Source: Gammaproteobacteria bacterium (GTDB lineage Bacteria > Pseudomonadota > Gammaproteobacteria > Pseudomonadales > Azotimanducaceae). From it: a stretch of DNA of 64,000 bases. The notes below the pieces were generated by a model that saw only the letters and a list, made by a program, of their open reading frames with translations, had not been told where the DNA came from and did no database searches. The position numbers were made by a program, and so were the translations under genes. The DNA lies in contig VXLL01000004.1 in the NCBI GenBank assembly GCA_009841615.1, positions 63,305-127,304 on the forward strand, written 5' to 3'. This document shows, piece by piece, positions 54,541 to 64,000 of this stretch. Each line of letters starts with the position of its first letter. Position 1 is the first letter of the stretch.

Positions 54541-55476
54541 TTGACCAATAGTAATTCAGCCTACAGCGTAAAGTTTGAGCAAACCCGCAAGAAGTTCGGT
54601 TCACTTGTTGCACTCGACCGTCTCAGCTTGCAAATACCACGTGGTAGCGTGTATGGGTTCATTGGTCCCAATGGCGCTGGCAAGACCACTGCGATGCGCA
54701 TCCTAGTTGGGATTAGTAAGCCCACGTCTGGCACCATAAAGGTGTTAGATGCCGATGACGTAAAAGACGTACGACACCTCATCGGTTACCTTCCTGAAGA
54801 AAAAGGCTTATACAAGCGCATGCGTGTCATCGACTACATCGTTTACTTTGGCCGTCTCAATGGCATGCGTAAGAGAGACGCGATAGCAAAAGCAAAAGCA
54901 CTACTAGCTGACTTTCAACTTTCGACTTGGGAAAAAGAAAAGTGTCAAGCTCTTTCGAAGGGTATGGGGCAGAAAGTTCAGCTCATGGCGACGTTAATAC
55001 ATGATCCCATACTCATGGTGTTAGACGAGCCATTCAGCGGATTAGATCCTGTGAATGTAGAAGTGGTTCGTTCTATTATCTTGAATAAAGTTAAAGAAAA
55101 CGCAACAGTTATTCTCTCCACACACATCATGGAACAAGCAGAGTCTCTTTGCGATGCGGTGGTCTTGATAAACAAGGGGCAAGCAGTGCTCGAAGGTCCT
55201 ATAGAAGAAATTCGTAAAGGCGATGTGGTGTCTGTCGATCACGATGGTGACGTCTCCGTGTTTGATGGTTTGCGAGGCGTTGTTTCAGTTAAACAGATCG
55301 GTCGAGCAGCTACGCTTGAAGTCGATCCAGATTGTGATCTTCAAACATTACTGAAAGCAATTTGTGAACGCACTAAGGTGACGCAATTCAATGCTAACTC
55401 TGCGTCATTACACGAGATCTTCATACGAGAAGTAGGAGGCTCAGGAGCCACGCCCGAGACAGCTACTCATGCTTAA
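54541..55476 (+). CDS. ABC transporter ATPase, NatA/CcmA type
   Basis: 311 residues from a TTG. Walker A FIGPNGAGKTTAMRI, Q-loop GYLPEEKGLYKRM, a signature region LSKGMGQKVQLMATLI (a variant of LSGGxxQ with LSKGMGQK), Walker B LMVLDEPFSGLDP and H-loop ILSTHIMEQAESL. The C-terminal extension of about 90 residues is typical of the NatA branch. It is the only ATPase for five downstream permeases; its stop overlaps the first permease start by 8 bp. By family it drives export or extraction across the inner membrane. It starts 47 bp after murF. Confidence 0.9.
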   Translation: MTNSNSAYSVKFEQTRKKFGSLVALDRLSLQIPRGSVYGFIGPNGAGKTTAMRILVGISKPTSGTIKVLDADDVKDVRHLIGYLPEEKGLYKRMRVIDYIVYFGRLNGMRKRDAIAKAKALLADFQLSTWEKEKCQALSKGMGQKVQLMATLIHDPILMVLDEPFSGLDPVNVEVVRSIILNKVKENATVILSTHIMEQAESLCDAVVLINKGQAVLEGPIEEIRKGDVVSVDHDGDVSVFDGLRGVVSVKQIGRAATLEVDPDCDLQTLLKAICERTKVTQFNANSASLHEIFIREVGGSGATPETATHA

Positions 55477-57058
55477 CCGTTTGTACTCGGTTTGGCTCAT
55501 CGCACAGCGCGACTGGGTAGAAGCAACTTCGACCAAAATGTTTTGGTTAGGGGCGTTGCTCATGCCCGTGGTGACCTTGATCTTGGCGATTTTCGCGATG
55601 TTTGCGGTGACTGTTGCGAGTACTTCGGTGACGGTGGGTTCCTATTACGTAATTGATCGTAGTGAAGGTATCGGACTAGACATTCGGAATGAAATCCTTC
55701 GAACAGACTTATCAACTTTCGTCAGAGCGGTATCGGAACGGAAACCGAATTCCGACGATGAAGCAATCCTCACTGAGATTCATGAAGCAACCCAAACAAC
55801 GGCGATGCCTGATCTAATTGAGTCCTTTTTGGAATTTCTTGAACATCCGCAACCAGACCTAACGATCGCGTCAAGAGATACACTGGCTGAAAGATTTAGC
55901 ATTTGGTGGCAGAACAACAAAAATACAATCATCAAACTTGCACCCAGCGTCTCGTTTGCTAGATACGAGGAAATTCTCACTCCAAATCTGTCAGAGCAAG
56001 AGTTAATTTCTCGGCTCAAAGCAGGAAAAATCCTTGGCTATTTCATCATTCCCGAGGGTTTCGTAAACTCCAATGAGAATGCGAAATTCATCACCGAAAC
56101 CATTCTGAAACAAGATCTCGCAAATTGGTACGAGAATTTCGCTACCCGTGTGATTCAAAACAAAAAATTTGCCGAATCTAATATTAGTCGTGAAACCGCA
56201 CTGTGGCTCTTGCAACGAGCGTCATTTCAAACGAGCAAAGCGGTTGAACCGGCTCGAGATTCTGGTACTACTACTAGTTCAACATCGGGTGACACAGAAG
56301 ACGCGACAAAAGAAGTCACTGTTTGGGAAACAGTAGGAGAATTTGCGCCAGCTGTGTATCAATACATTCTGTGGTTCTTAGTGTTTATTGGTGCTACCAT
56401 TTTGATGACCAACACAGTAGAAGAAAAGTCTACGAAATTAGTTGAAGTATTGTTATCCGATCTCGATTCAGTTCAACTCATGGATGGAAAACTGTTAGGT
56501 TCTGCGCTTACCTTACTCACGGTTGTCGGTCTTTGGATTTTTTTAATCTCGCTTCCGATCTTGCTGGGATCCAAAATCGTTGTGGCGTTCTTCCCCCAGA
56601 TTGGTGAATTTTTGCAAAGCGGTGCTCTGAGTTCCATTTTTAACCCGCTCTTTGTTATCAATTTCGTGATTTTCTTCGTGCTTGGGTTCGCGTTTTACGG
56701 TTATTCGTTGTCCGCACTCGGTTCGGTTTGTTCGAACATTAGAGAAGCACAAATGATGGCAACGCCGATCAACCTAGTAGCAATCGTTCCTTTAATTCTC
56801 ATGGTTCCCATCGCGTTAGACAAAACGGGAACAATACCGACAATAATGTCGTATATACCGCCGTTCACGCCGTTCGTGATGATGAACATCGTAGCTGAAG
56901 TAGCCTGGATTAATTATTTATTGATTCTCGCGTGGATGACGGCATGTACATTGGGTGTTCGATGGTTGGCAAAAAAGATCTATACTAAAGGAATTTTGCT
57001 GGAAAACAAACCTGCGGGAATCAAGGGTTTAGTACGACTGGTTGGTCGCGCGAACTGA
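55469..57058 (+). CDS. ABC-2 permease 1 of the array (B-like)
   Basis: 529 residues. One N-terminal membrane segment (MFWLGALLMPVVTLILAIFA), then an extracytoplasmic domain of about 270 residues, with WWQNNKNTIIKLAPSVSF and GYFIIPEGF, then six membrane segments. The NatB-type motif VEEKSTKLVEVLLS...LMDGKLLGS marks the start of the second membrane block. Overlaps the ATPase gene by 8 bp, which makes it the primary partner. The extracytoplasmic part resembles that of permeases 3 and 5 more than 2 and 4. A 185-bp gap without a gene follows. Transported substrate unknown. Confidence 0.85.
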   Translation: MLNRLYSVWLIAQRDWVEATSTKMFWLGALLMPVVTLILAIFAMFAVTVASTSVTVGSYYVIDRSEGIGLDIRNEILRTDLSTFVRAVSERKPNSDDEAILTEIHEATQTTAMPDLIESFLEFLEHPQPDLTIASRDTLAERFSIWWQNNKNTIIKLAPSVSFARYEEILTPNLSEQELISRLKAGKILGYFIIPEGFVNSNENAKFITETILKQDLANWYENFATRVIQNKKFAESNISRETALWLLQRASFQTSKAVEPARDSGTTTSSTSGDTEDATKEVTVWETVGEFAPAVYQYILWFLVFIGATILMTNTVEEKSTKLVEVLLSDLDSVQLMDGKLLGSALTLLTVVGLWIFLISLPILLGSKIVVAFFPQIGEFLQSGALSSIFNPLFVINFVIFFVLGFAFYGYSLSALGSVCSNIREAQMMATPINLVAIVPLILMVPIALDKTGTIPTIMSYIPPFTPFVMMNIVAEVAWINYLLILAWMTACTLGVRWLAKKIYTKGILLENKPAGIKGLVRLVGRAN

Positions 57059-57243
57059 CGGGCGACACGCTACGATGGATGAACGTTAGGTGCGTGAGTT
57101 TTTCGAGTCGTTAAAGATCCATCTCTTGCGCTGGCTTTTTCCCTTGTTGTAGAACTACTGTAGGGTTGGAGACATCGAGTATGAATCGTTGCTCATCAGC
57201 TACCAAATCACAGCACTTAGCATCTTAACCAACTGAAATCGTA

Positions 57244-58746
57244 GTGAAATTGAGATTTCAAACGGTATGGACCGTTGCTCATCGCGAGATGCTTGCCACC
57301 ATTCAAACCAAAGCATTTTGGTTTTTCACGTTGCTCTATCCAATCATCTTTGCACTACCAATCTTAGGATTGGTAGCTGCTTTTGCTATCTTTGAAGACG
57401 AGGACACGGATCTCAATGAAGTGTTTGCAGATGGGTTTCAGGGAGTTGTAGAAAATTGGCGTTATAACCTACGTGGACAGGTTCTCTATTATTGCATAGT
57501 CGATGAAACTACTATTCTGTCAGATCGTATTCGCTATCAGATTGACAAACACGATCGAGACACTTGGGTAAGCCAATATGTTCGAGATCCGGAAGCACGT
57601 ACGGTTGAGGATTATCGTAAAGCACGCGACTCATTCGACCTATACTACGACCTGCATCCTGAATTGTCACCAAATCGCTTTCGTGAATATGAAGAAGCGT
57701 TTGATTCTATCGAGACATTGAACAGATGGCTTCAGCAGGAAAAGATCGCAGGATATTTCGTATTGCCGAAGAACCTCGTTGACACCAATCATGGAGCTCG
57801 TTTTGTTGTAAAGAAAAACCTTACTGCGCAGAAACAGGTAAGACTCGATGAATTGAAGAGGTGGTTTGAGAAAATGACCACCCACGCCTTGCGAGAAGTT
57901 CGTTTTCAGGATCATGTTGTCGATACCGATCAGTTCGACGATCTCACGGTTAGGGTAGACGTTGACCACGTCTCGGTGAATCCCTCAGATAGAAAAGAGA
58001 CGTCTGCGCTATCAAAACAGAAGCAACCGATAAAGACATCGACACTCACTGTTTTGGACAAAATCACTGCCATACCTTACATCGCACTGTTATTGTTAGT
58101 TTGGGGCGGAGGTAGTTATCTTGTTTTAACGAGTTCCATAGAGGAAAAGACAAGCAAAGTAGGGGAGATACTGTTCTCCAGCATAGACCCGCTCTCACTT
58201 ATGGACGGTAAGGTGCTAGGAAATGTGATAGTGGTGGGCATTGGACTAGGTGCTTGGTTGTTCATCATTGGACTACCGACATTGCTCTTACTTTCAAACT
58301 CTGTATTGTTGAGTGAAGTGTTGCATCCTGTAAAAATTTTGAACTTCATATTGTTTGGTGCGATCGCGTTTTCATCTTTTGGTTACTTAAACGCAGCACT
58401 TGGTTCTGCTTGCTCAGACATCAAGGACACGCTGTACGTTAATCAACCGTTTGCTTTGATCGGCTTTTTTGTCGTGCTCCCAATGTTGGTCTACGTTTTG
58501 ATACAACCCGAGAGTAGTTTCGCTTCAACAATGAGCTTCATTCCCCCGTTCTCGCCTTTGTTCATGATAGCAAGAACAGCTGCTCTGCCCGCTCTACCTA
58601 CCTACTTGTTGATTTTGCTAATCACGAGTGCTAGTCTAGTTGTGATTCGTCAAATGTCGGTCAGAATCTACAAACCCGGATTGCTATTAGAGCGAAAAAT
58701 TGTCAGTCTCCGTTCACTGTTTAGACTGGCGCGCCAAACAGGGTAA
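57244..58746 (+). CDS. ABC-2 permease 2 of the array (A type)
   Basis: 500 residues from a GTG. The N-terminus reads TVWTVAHREMLATIQTKAFW, then a membrane segment (FFTLLYPIIFALPILGLVA). The extracytoplasmic domain includes LYYCIVDETTI, KIAGYFVLPKNL and a Trp-rich LDELKRWFEKMTTHALREV. The motif IEEKTSKVGEILFS...LMDGKVLGN precedes six membrane segments. The closest relative in the window is permease 4 (TVAQREIAAMLQTKGFW, VDRSAENF, GYFIIPEEIM). With permease 3 it forms the first A-B pair. Substrate unknown. Confidence 0.83.
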   Translation: MKLRFQTVWTVAHREMLATIQTKAFWFFTLLYPIIFALPILGLVAAFAIFEDEDTDLNEVFADGFQGVVENWRYNLRGQVLYYCIVDETTILSDRIRYQIDKHDRDTWVSQYVRDPEARTVEDYRKARDSFDLYYDLHPELSPNRFREYEEAFDSIETLNRWLQQEKIAGYFVLPKNLVDTNHGARFVVKKNLTAQKQVRLDELKRWFEKMTTHALREVRFQDHVVDTDQFDDLTVRVDVDHVSVNPSDRKETSALSKQKQPIKTSTLTVLDKITAIPYIALLLLVWGGGSYLVLTSSIEEKTSKVGEILFSSIDPLSLMDGKVLGNVIVVGIGLGAWLFIIGLPTLLLLSNSVLLSEVLHPVKILNFILFGAIAFSSFGYLNAALGSACSDIKDTLYVNQPFALIGFFVVLPMLVYVLIQPESSFASTMSFIPPFSPLFMIARTAALPALPTYLLILLITSASLVVIRQMSVRIYKPGLLLERKIVSLRSLFRLARQTG

Positions 58747-58774
58747 TGCGTGTTCGTTAAATAGTGCACAGTGT

Positions 58775-60388
58775 ATGACACATTGGAAAACAGTTTGGCT
58801 TCTAATACGCCACGAGTGGAAGTCCGCGATGACAAGTTGGATGTTTTGGCTGGGTGCCGGGGCTGCACCATTCATACTTTTTCTGATTGGTGTCGGTTTA
58901 AAGTTCTTTCTTCATGAACCAGTTCACACCCAATGGATGGACAATCAGAGTTTAGAAGATCCAGAGTATTTTCTTGACTGGTTGGTCGCACGTAACAAAA
59001 ATTCGCGCCCAGACGCTCTTAAATTTGGAGTGCTTGACCTCAGCGAAGACATTAGTCAAAGTATTCGTGATGAAATAGAGAGAAATGACCGCTATAAGTT
59101 CTTGGCAACGATGCTGGATATGAACAAGAAGGAGTTTGAAAATTGGCAGGCGAAAATGCGAGGCGAACTTGCGACCGGTAGGGGATCAATGCTCGAAAAA
59201 TTAAAAAAGCTCCGCTCTTTGTCTATCAGGGGACCGAGAGTACTAGCTCTTGACCCATTGATTGACTTGGGAATAAACAACGATCTCGGTCCGAGTAACG
59301 AATTTGGGAATTTTCCCGATGAATTTTCGACTTGGTGGTCTAATCATCGCGATGTCGTAGCTCCTAGCATTCCAGCAATGTCCACCAATTTCTTCAAAGA
59401 ATTTAATCCAGAAGTAACAACCGAGGTAGAGTTTCAAGCACTCCTCAAATCGGAAGAGATCGAAGGATACTTTGTGATTCCCGAACATGTGGGGGGCAAC
59501 ATCTTAGAGCTACAGTTCATTTCCCGGAATGCTCAGCCAAATGAACTAGTTGCCGCTTTGATAAACTGGTATCGAAGTGTAACGACCGGTGCACTTCAAA
59601 AACGTAGATTATTGACCTCTGGGGTGTCTCAAGAAACGCTCGGATTTGGAATGACTCGAACCACAATTACGACCGAAAAACTGTTACCTGACCAGGTTTT
59701 CAAGAGCGAACGAAACTATTCAATATATTTTCGCTTCTGGTTGATTTACGCGATGGTGATTCTGTATGGTCTAGGAATGCAAGGGCTTAGCTTGTCGATT
59801 GTCGAAGAAAAGTCTAGTAAACTCATTGACCAACTGATGTCCAACCTTAAGCCTAGCGAATTGTTAGATGGGAAAGTGTGGGGACACTGTTGTGTCTATT
59901 TAACTTTGTTGGGAATATGGATTGGGCTCTTTTTTCTTTTTTTAAAAGTCCCATGGTCTCAAGACCTCGGACGCTTCGCAGACATGTATGAATTTTTCTT
60001 TCGACCTAGTGTCGTATTTCATTTCCTGCTCTTTTGTATGCTCCTATTTGGTTTTTATGGATATGCTCTCACAGCGATTTTGTCCTCGTACGACGACGTG
60101 AAGAACACGCGTCGAACGATGGGATTAATCATCGTGTTTTTGGTATTTCCTTTCGCCTTGCCCGCTATTTTTGTTCCAATTACATCGCCGGAACTCGTTC
60201 TTAACGGTATAAGTATGTTCCCACTTTGTTCTCCCTATCTAATGGTTGCGCGGTCCACGGTTGCTCTTCCTGATTGGCCGATGTACATAGCGATTGTCGC
60301 GATGATGGTATTTAGCATTGGTGTGATTCGACAACTCTCGATCACACCGTTTGCCGTCGGTATCAGCGGCGACAAAAACAGAATCTAG
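58775..60388 (+). CDS. ABC-2 permease 3 of the array (B type)
   Basis: 537 residues from the ATG at 58775 (MTHWKTVWLL...), 28 bp after the stop of permease 2. An ATG at 58700 would overlap permease 2 and add residues ahead of the conserved start. N-terminal segment TSWMFWLGAGAAPFILFLIG; extracytoplasmic features IERNDRYKFLATMLDMNKKE, TWWSNHRDVVAPSIPAMS, GYFVIPEHVGG and INWYRSVTTGALQKRRL, all close to permease 5. The motif VEEKSSKLIDQLMS...LLDGKVWGH has tryptophan where A-type has leucine. Six membrane segments follow. Confidence 0.83.
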   Translation: MTHWKTVWLLIRHEWKSAMTSWMFWLGAGAAPFILFLIGVGLKFFLHEPVHTQWMDNQSLEDPEYFLDWLVARNKNSRPDALKFGVLDLSEDISQSIRDEIERNDRYKFLATMLDMNKKEFENWQAKMRGELATGRGSMLEKLKKLRSLSIRGPRVLALDPLIDLGINNDLGPSNEFGNFPDEFSTWWSNHRDVVAPSIPAMSTNFFKEFNPEVTTEVEFQALLKSEEIEGYFVIPEHVGGNILELQFISRNAQPNELVAALINWYRSVTTGALQKRRLLTSGVSQETLGFGMTRTTITTEKLLPDQVFKSERNYSIYFRFWLIYAMVILYGLGMQGLSLSIVEEKSSKLIDQLMSNLKPSELLDGKVWGHCCVYLTLLGIWIGLFFLFLKVPWSQDLGRFADMYEFFFRPSVVFHFLLFCMLLFGFYGYALTAILSSYDDVKNTRRTMGLIIVFLVFPFALPAIFVPITSPELVLNGISMFPLCSPYLMVARSTVALPDWPMYIAIVAMMVFSIGVIRQLSITPFAVGISGDKNRI

Positions 60389-60656
60389 ACGAGGGTGTCG
60401 GACAAACTAAAACACATGGTTGCACCTTTTAAGAACCCGGTTGTCTTGGACGACTGGGATCAGCCGTGTCAGTGTGATGACAGGGTACATGTACATATTT
60501 CGAGAAGGCAAGTGGTACCGTCGCAGTGCACTTGTTCGGAGACTCAGAGACACGATGATGTCTCGTACTAAAGAGCTCAATAAATGTGGATCGGAGCACT
60601 TCGGGGACAAATAAACAGACTAACGTTGTTCTCGACGACAAATCAGATTACATCAA

Positions 60657-62210
60657 TTGAGTACCGTGTTTAGAAACTCACAGGATGGTGTTCAACACCT
60701 TCGAGGTATTTGGACGGTTGCTCAACGAGAGATCGCTGCAATGCTTCAAACAAAGGGATTCTGGATTTTTTGTCTTTTCTATCCGGTGTTCTTGTCACTC
60801 TTGTTGTTCGTTTTCTGGGGTGTTTCGATGACTTTCAAACACACCTACGACGATCTCGACATATCTCCTCTGTCTACTTTGGACTTTAGCTCTCAGTTCG
60901 ATGAAATTCGCGATTTTTTTTGGGGAGACCCTTTACACTATTACGTCGTTGACCGGAGTGCCGAAAATTTCGCCGCCGCGGTACGAAAGGCTAAAGAGCA
61001 GCGTGATTATGAAGTTTGGTCTGACATGTGGTTTGGCGCTTCACCACCTAGTATTGAGGAGTTTCAAAAACGCATATCCACCAATCCTAATTTTGGACTA
61101 AATCAAATACTGTACTACCGAAAATTTCGGGAGATTCAGGAGCCTGATGTGAACATCGAGACACTAGACTCCTGGATTGAAAACGGTGATATTGTCGGGT
61201 ACTTCATCATTCCAGAGGAGATCATGGCTACCGACCCGAGCGTGTTGTTCGTTCGACCGAATAAAGGAAACCTAGCGCTCACTAAAAAGATAAATGAACT
61301 AGAGGTATGGTTTGAGGACTTGGTCACTCGTGTTCGGCAAGACACTTTACTCGCACAAAATAATTTCGAACTCGAACAACGGCAACAACTACAGGAACCG
61401 GTGCGAGTCAAGATTGAACGAGCAACCACGGTTCAAAGCGTCGATTTACCAACAGCTGTACTCCCACAAGGTAATACAGTACCACAACCTCCGATTCCCA
61501 ACTGGGTGAAATTTTCGACTATTCCGTTCGTTTATCTATTCTTCGTAACCTTGGGATCAACAGCAAACGCTATGGTTACGAGCACGATTGAAGAAAAGTC
61601 GAGTCGCGTAGCCGAGATGCTCGCTGCACGCATGAAACCAAGCCAAATCTTGGATGGCAAACTTCTCGGGAACTGTGTAGTGGCGTTCATCGGAATAGGT
61701 AGTGTATGCGTACTCGTAGGACCTCCAATCTTCCTATTGATCAGTACCTTCTCTGGACCTGAATCAAACGTTCTCACCACCTTGTTTCATGTGAGTAAGT
61801 TGTTTACTTGGCTGTTATTTCTACTTTTTGGGATCGCTTTTTTTGGGTATATCCAAACCGCACTAGGATCATTATGCGATGACGCCAAGGAACTGTTTAC
61901 AACAATGTATCCAATAGCACTTATTCAAATGTTTTGTGTTATTCCTGCGATTGTGTATGCGTTGTTCAACCCCTCTGGTCGAGTAACGCAGGTTTTGAGC
62001 TTCATACCATTCTTAACGCCTAGTGTCATGGTAGGTCGCTTAGCCTCTCTACCGATCTGGCCGGTGTACCTAGCTATCTTGCTAATGATGGTTCTCAGTG
62101 TTCTTACGATTCGAAAATTTTCCACGGCATTGTTCGCACACGGATTGGTGTCTGAGCGAGCACCGCGGGGCATGAGGAGAATTTTTGGCCTCGCGCGTAA
62201 ACCCGTTTAA
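60657..62210 (+). CDS. ABC-2 permease 4 of the array (A type)
   Basis: 517 residues from a TTG. The N-terminus GIWTVAQREIAAMLQTKGFW matches permease 2, followed by CLFYPVFLSLLLFVFWG. The extracytoplasmic domain has LHYYVVDRSAENF, GDIVGYFIIPEEIM and NELEVWFEDLVTRVRQDTLL. The motif IEEKSSRVAEMLAA...ILDGKLLGN precedes six membrane segments. It lies 268 bp after permease 3; that gap has no gene I can support. With permease 5 it repeats the A-B pair of 2 and 3. Confidence 0.83.
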   Translation: MSTVFRNSQDGVQHLRGIWTVAQREIAAMLQTKGFWIFCLFYPVFLSLLLFVFWGVSMTFKHTYDDLDISPLSTLDFSSQFDEIRDFFWGDPLHYYVVDRSAENFAAAVRKAKEQRDYEVWSDMWFGASPPSIEEFQKRISTNPNFGLNQILYYRKFREIQEPDVNIETLDSWIENGDIVGYFIIPEEIMATDPSVLFVRPNKGNLALTKKINELEVWFEDLVTRVRQDTLLAQNNFELEQRQQLQEPVRVKIERATTVQSVDLPTAVLPQGNTVPQPPIPNWVKFSTIPFVYLFFVTLGSTANAMVTSTIEEKSSRVAEMLAARMKPSQILDGKLLGNCVVAFIGIGSVCVLVGPPIFLLISTFSGPESNVLTTLFHVSKLFTWLLFLLFGIAFFGYIQTALGSLCDDAKELFTTMYPIALIQMFCVIPAIVYALFNPSGRVTQVLSFIPFLTPSVMVGRLASLPIWPVYLAILLMMVLSVLTIRKFSTALFAHGLVSERAPRGMRRIFGLARKPV

Positions 62211-62276
62211 CCACTGATTTAGAAGTTTAGTACTTCCCATAGCTATCAAAGACGCACGACCAAACAATTTACACCA

Positions 62277-63950
62277 ATGATAAAACGAAATAATCTAAAG
62301 ACTGTTTGGATCGTGATGTTGAATGAATGGTCATCGACCACTCTAAATCCTAGTTTCTGGATTGTTTCTTGTGCTACACCAACAATTCTCTTCACACTAT
62401 ATTTTTTATTCCAGTGGATTCTTGGGGAAGACCCTAGAGAGGCAATATTTAATGAAGATACTGTCAAGAACTGGGAGTTTTTCTTGGGAGATCAGAGGGA
62501 AGACCAAAGTTTCGGACCACCACGAGTTCTGAAATATGCTGTACTCGATCGAAGTAGGTCATTCTCCACGGACGTTCGAAACGAAATATTAGATAACGAT
62601 TGCTACTCATTTCTCACTACCATTCTGCATTTGAATGGAGATGATTTTGAGACGTTTCGCGAAGTATATAGCGATACCCACTCAGAGTTATTACACGACC
62701 TAACGTTGCTTCGGCAACGATTTGTATCAACACCGACTCGCACTCTCGTCGCTGAATTGCTGGGAAATATTCCGCGCAGCGAGGACTTGTCAGACGTTGT
62801 CGAAATCGCAACTCTTCTAGAAAACCTAAAACAGTGGTTGAACGAGCATCAAGAAGCAACCATCAAGTCTATACCGACGCTATCTTCTAATTATTTTCGA
62901 GACTTGACTCCTTTAGACATGTCTGTTTCTTCAGAGAGCCTCGAATCACTGCTCTCACGCAATGAAATAGTCGGTTACTTCGTCTTCCCCGAAAATATCG
63001 AAACTGACTTGGAAGAGCTAGAGTTTGTCACGAGAAAGGAGACTCCACGAAGTGAGTTTCTTGATCTTTTGAATTGGTATCGCAGCGTCACCACGGACGT
63101 TCTAAGAAAGCGTCGCTATGAAGCTGAAAATATAGACTCTCTCGTACAGTCGTTGTTGACGCAACGAGTAAACGTTGTTCCCACGGATATCGATATCGTG
63201 CCATCAAAGTCGAGTGTTACGACATTGCGATTCGAAGGAATTCTGTATATAGCACTAGCTTTTCTGATGTATGTTGTATTCTTGGTGTCGTCTGCACGGC
63301 TAGTCTCGAATGTAATAGACGAAAAATCTAACAAGTTAGCAGACAACCTGTTGGCAAATCTGAGTCCTTCGCATCTTTTGGATGGAAAACTTTGGGGAAC
63401 AGCAATGATTTCTCTGACAGTAGTGGGACTTTGGTTAGTTTTGGTCCCAATTCTTGCGTTTGTTACGGGCCGTTGGAACTTCAACGTTGAAATCGATGTT
63501 TTCGCAGTCTTTTTACAACCGTTTGTGATATTCAATTTCGTTTTATTTCTACTGCTAGCGTACGCTTTTTACGGGTATCTTTTCGTAGGATTCACGTCCC
63601 TTTTTAGTAAGGTGAGTATTGCGGTAAATTCATGGGCGGGGATAGTGGTAGGTATAGGGTTTATTTTTGTAACGCCATCCCTCCTGTTGATATCGTTCTT
63701 GCCATTTACATGGCTTCAAAATTTGCTGAGTTTTATTCCTGTCTTCACTCCGTTTGTCATGATTGCGCGATCTGGCACACTTCCCGATTGGGGTATGTAT
63801 TGCACTATCGTATGTTTCATGGTTGCGTGCGTACTCGCCTCTCGAGCAGTCTCTAGTCTCATGTTTAAAAGAGGAATATCGGACGAAGTAAGAGTCAAGC
63901 CATTGAAGAGAGGAGCTTCTAAAAGTGAATCCGTTCCTTCGAGTCCGTGA
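62277..63950 (+). CDS. ABC-2 permease 5 of the array (B type)
   Basis: 557 residues. N-terminal segment NPSFWIVSCATPTILFTLYF. Extracytoplasmic features ILDNDCYSFLTTILHLNGDD, LNEHQEATIKSIPTLSSNYF, IVGYFVFPENI and LNWYRSVTTDVLRKRRYEAE run collinear with permease 3. The motif IDEKSNKLADNLLAN...LLDGKLWGT again has the B-type tryptophan. Six membrane segments follow. The gene ends 50 bp before the window edge, so the array may continue. Substrate unknown. Confidence 0.83.
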   Translation: MIKRNNLKTVWIVMLNEWSSTTLNPSFWIVSCATPTILFTLYFLFQWILGEDPREAIFNEDTVKNWEFFLGDQREDQSFGPPRVLKYAVLDRSRSFSTDVRNEILDNDCYSFLTTILHLNGDDFETFREVYSDTHSELLHDLTLLRQRFVSTPTRTLVAELLGNIPRSEDLSDVVEIATLLENLKQWLNEHQEATIKSIPTLSSNYFRDLTPLDMSVSSESLESLLSRNEIVGYFVFPENIETDLEELEFVTRKETPRSEFLDLLNWYRSVTTDVLRKRRYEAENIDSLVQSLLTQRVNVVPTDIDIVPSKSSVTTLRFEGILYIALAFLMYVVFLVSSARLVSNVIDEKSNKLADNLLANLSPSHLLDGKLWGTAMISLTVVGLWLVLVPILAFVTGRWNFNVEIDVFAVFLQPFVIFNFVLFLLLAYAFYGYLFVGFTSLFSKVSIAVNSWAGIVVGIGFIFVTPSLLLISFLPFTWLQNLLSFIPVFTPFVMIARSGTLPDWGMYCTIVCFMVACVLASRAVSSLMFKRGISDEVRVKPLKRGASKSESVPSSP

Positions 63951-64000
63951 GGTACCGACGGTCAGGGGACGGTCTGATTGACACGAGCGTGCACTTCACA

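Noticed and set aside
60420-60614. 64-codon frame between permeases 3 and 4
   Set aside because: Rich in Arg, no ribosome site, and frames on the opposite strand are equally open; the gap looks noncoding.
55469-63950. Lantibiotic or bacteriocin export and immunity reading of the permease array
   Set aside because: No precursor peptide, modification enzyme or two-component regulator is present nearby, and the permeases have large extracytoplasmic domains unlike the small immunity permeases.
1-64000. tRNA, rRNA, CRISPR array or riboswitch
   Set aside because: No cloverleaf-like sequence, rRNA segment, regularly spaced direct repeats or riboswitch-like conserved leader was recognised by eye; a covariance search would be needed to exclude small RNAs.

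Overview
This 64 kb window looks like a chromosomal segment of a moderate-GC Gram-negative bacterium. I would place it among uncultured, probably marine or host-associated Gammaproteobacteria, but this is inference from gene content only. Supporting signs are many lipobox proteins, a beta-barrel-like protein, 67K-type SppA, YbdK, glutathione reductase, HigBA and PFL_47xx-type conjugative genes. Coding density is high, starts are often GTG or TTG, and no tRNA, rRNA or CRISPR was seen.

Layout. 1-12.6 kb: exported thioredoxin-fold proteins (a TlpA-like fragment, three paralogous thioredoxin-7-like proteins of which one is a pseudogene, and a large TlpA lipoprotein), a very large ABC permease fused to a peptidase-like domain, and a PLP decarboxylase. 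13.0-14.5 kb: an AAA_14/DUF4143 ATPase flanked by two copies of a 28-bp palindrome. 14.7-15.7 kb: an outer-membrane-type protein and a clear terminator. 15.8-22.7 kb: the remnant of an integrative conjugative element: four conjugation genes, a tyrosine recombinase, and a decayed DNA methyltransferase-HNH gene interrupted by a 152-bp MITE whose target duplication can be reconstructed. 23-24 kb: a sterol C-24 methyltransferase (Erg6-like). 24-36 kb: paired helical-repeat membrane proteins, a thioredoxin-ankyrin fusion, an alpha/beta hydrolase, tandem TlpA lipoproteins and several exported proteins of unknown role. 36-42.6 kb: a giant DUF4011-helicase-nuclease (candidate Hhe-type defence gene) divergent from glutathione reductase; neither has a usable ATG, GTG or TTG start. 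42.6-54.5 kb: AGCS symporter, YbdK-like ligase, a second thioredoxin-ankyrin fusion, HigBA, a steroid-type Rieske oxygenase, SppA, agmatinase and MurF. 54.5-64 kb: one ABC ATPase followed by five tandem ABC-2 permeases alternating between two sub-types.

Themes. (1) Envelope thiol chemistry: nine thioredoxin-fold genes in 48 kb, plus glutathione reductase in the cytoplasm. (2) Possible sterol modification: an Erg6-type methyltransferase and a Neverland/DAF-36/KshA-like Rieske oxygenase 25 kb apart. (3) Mobile or defence DNA between 13 and 23 kb, at 36-41 kb and at 48 kb. (4) A B-A-B-A-B permease array served by one ATPase, the most unusual gene arrangement here.
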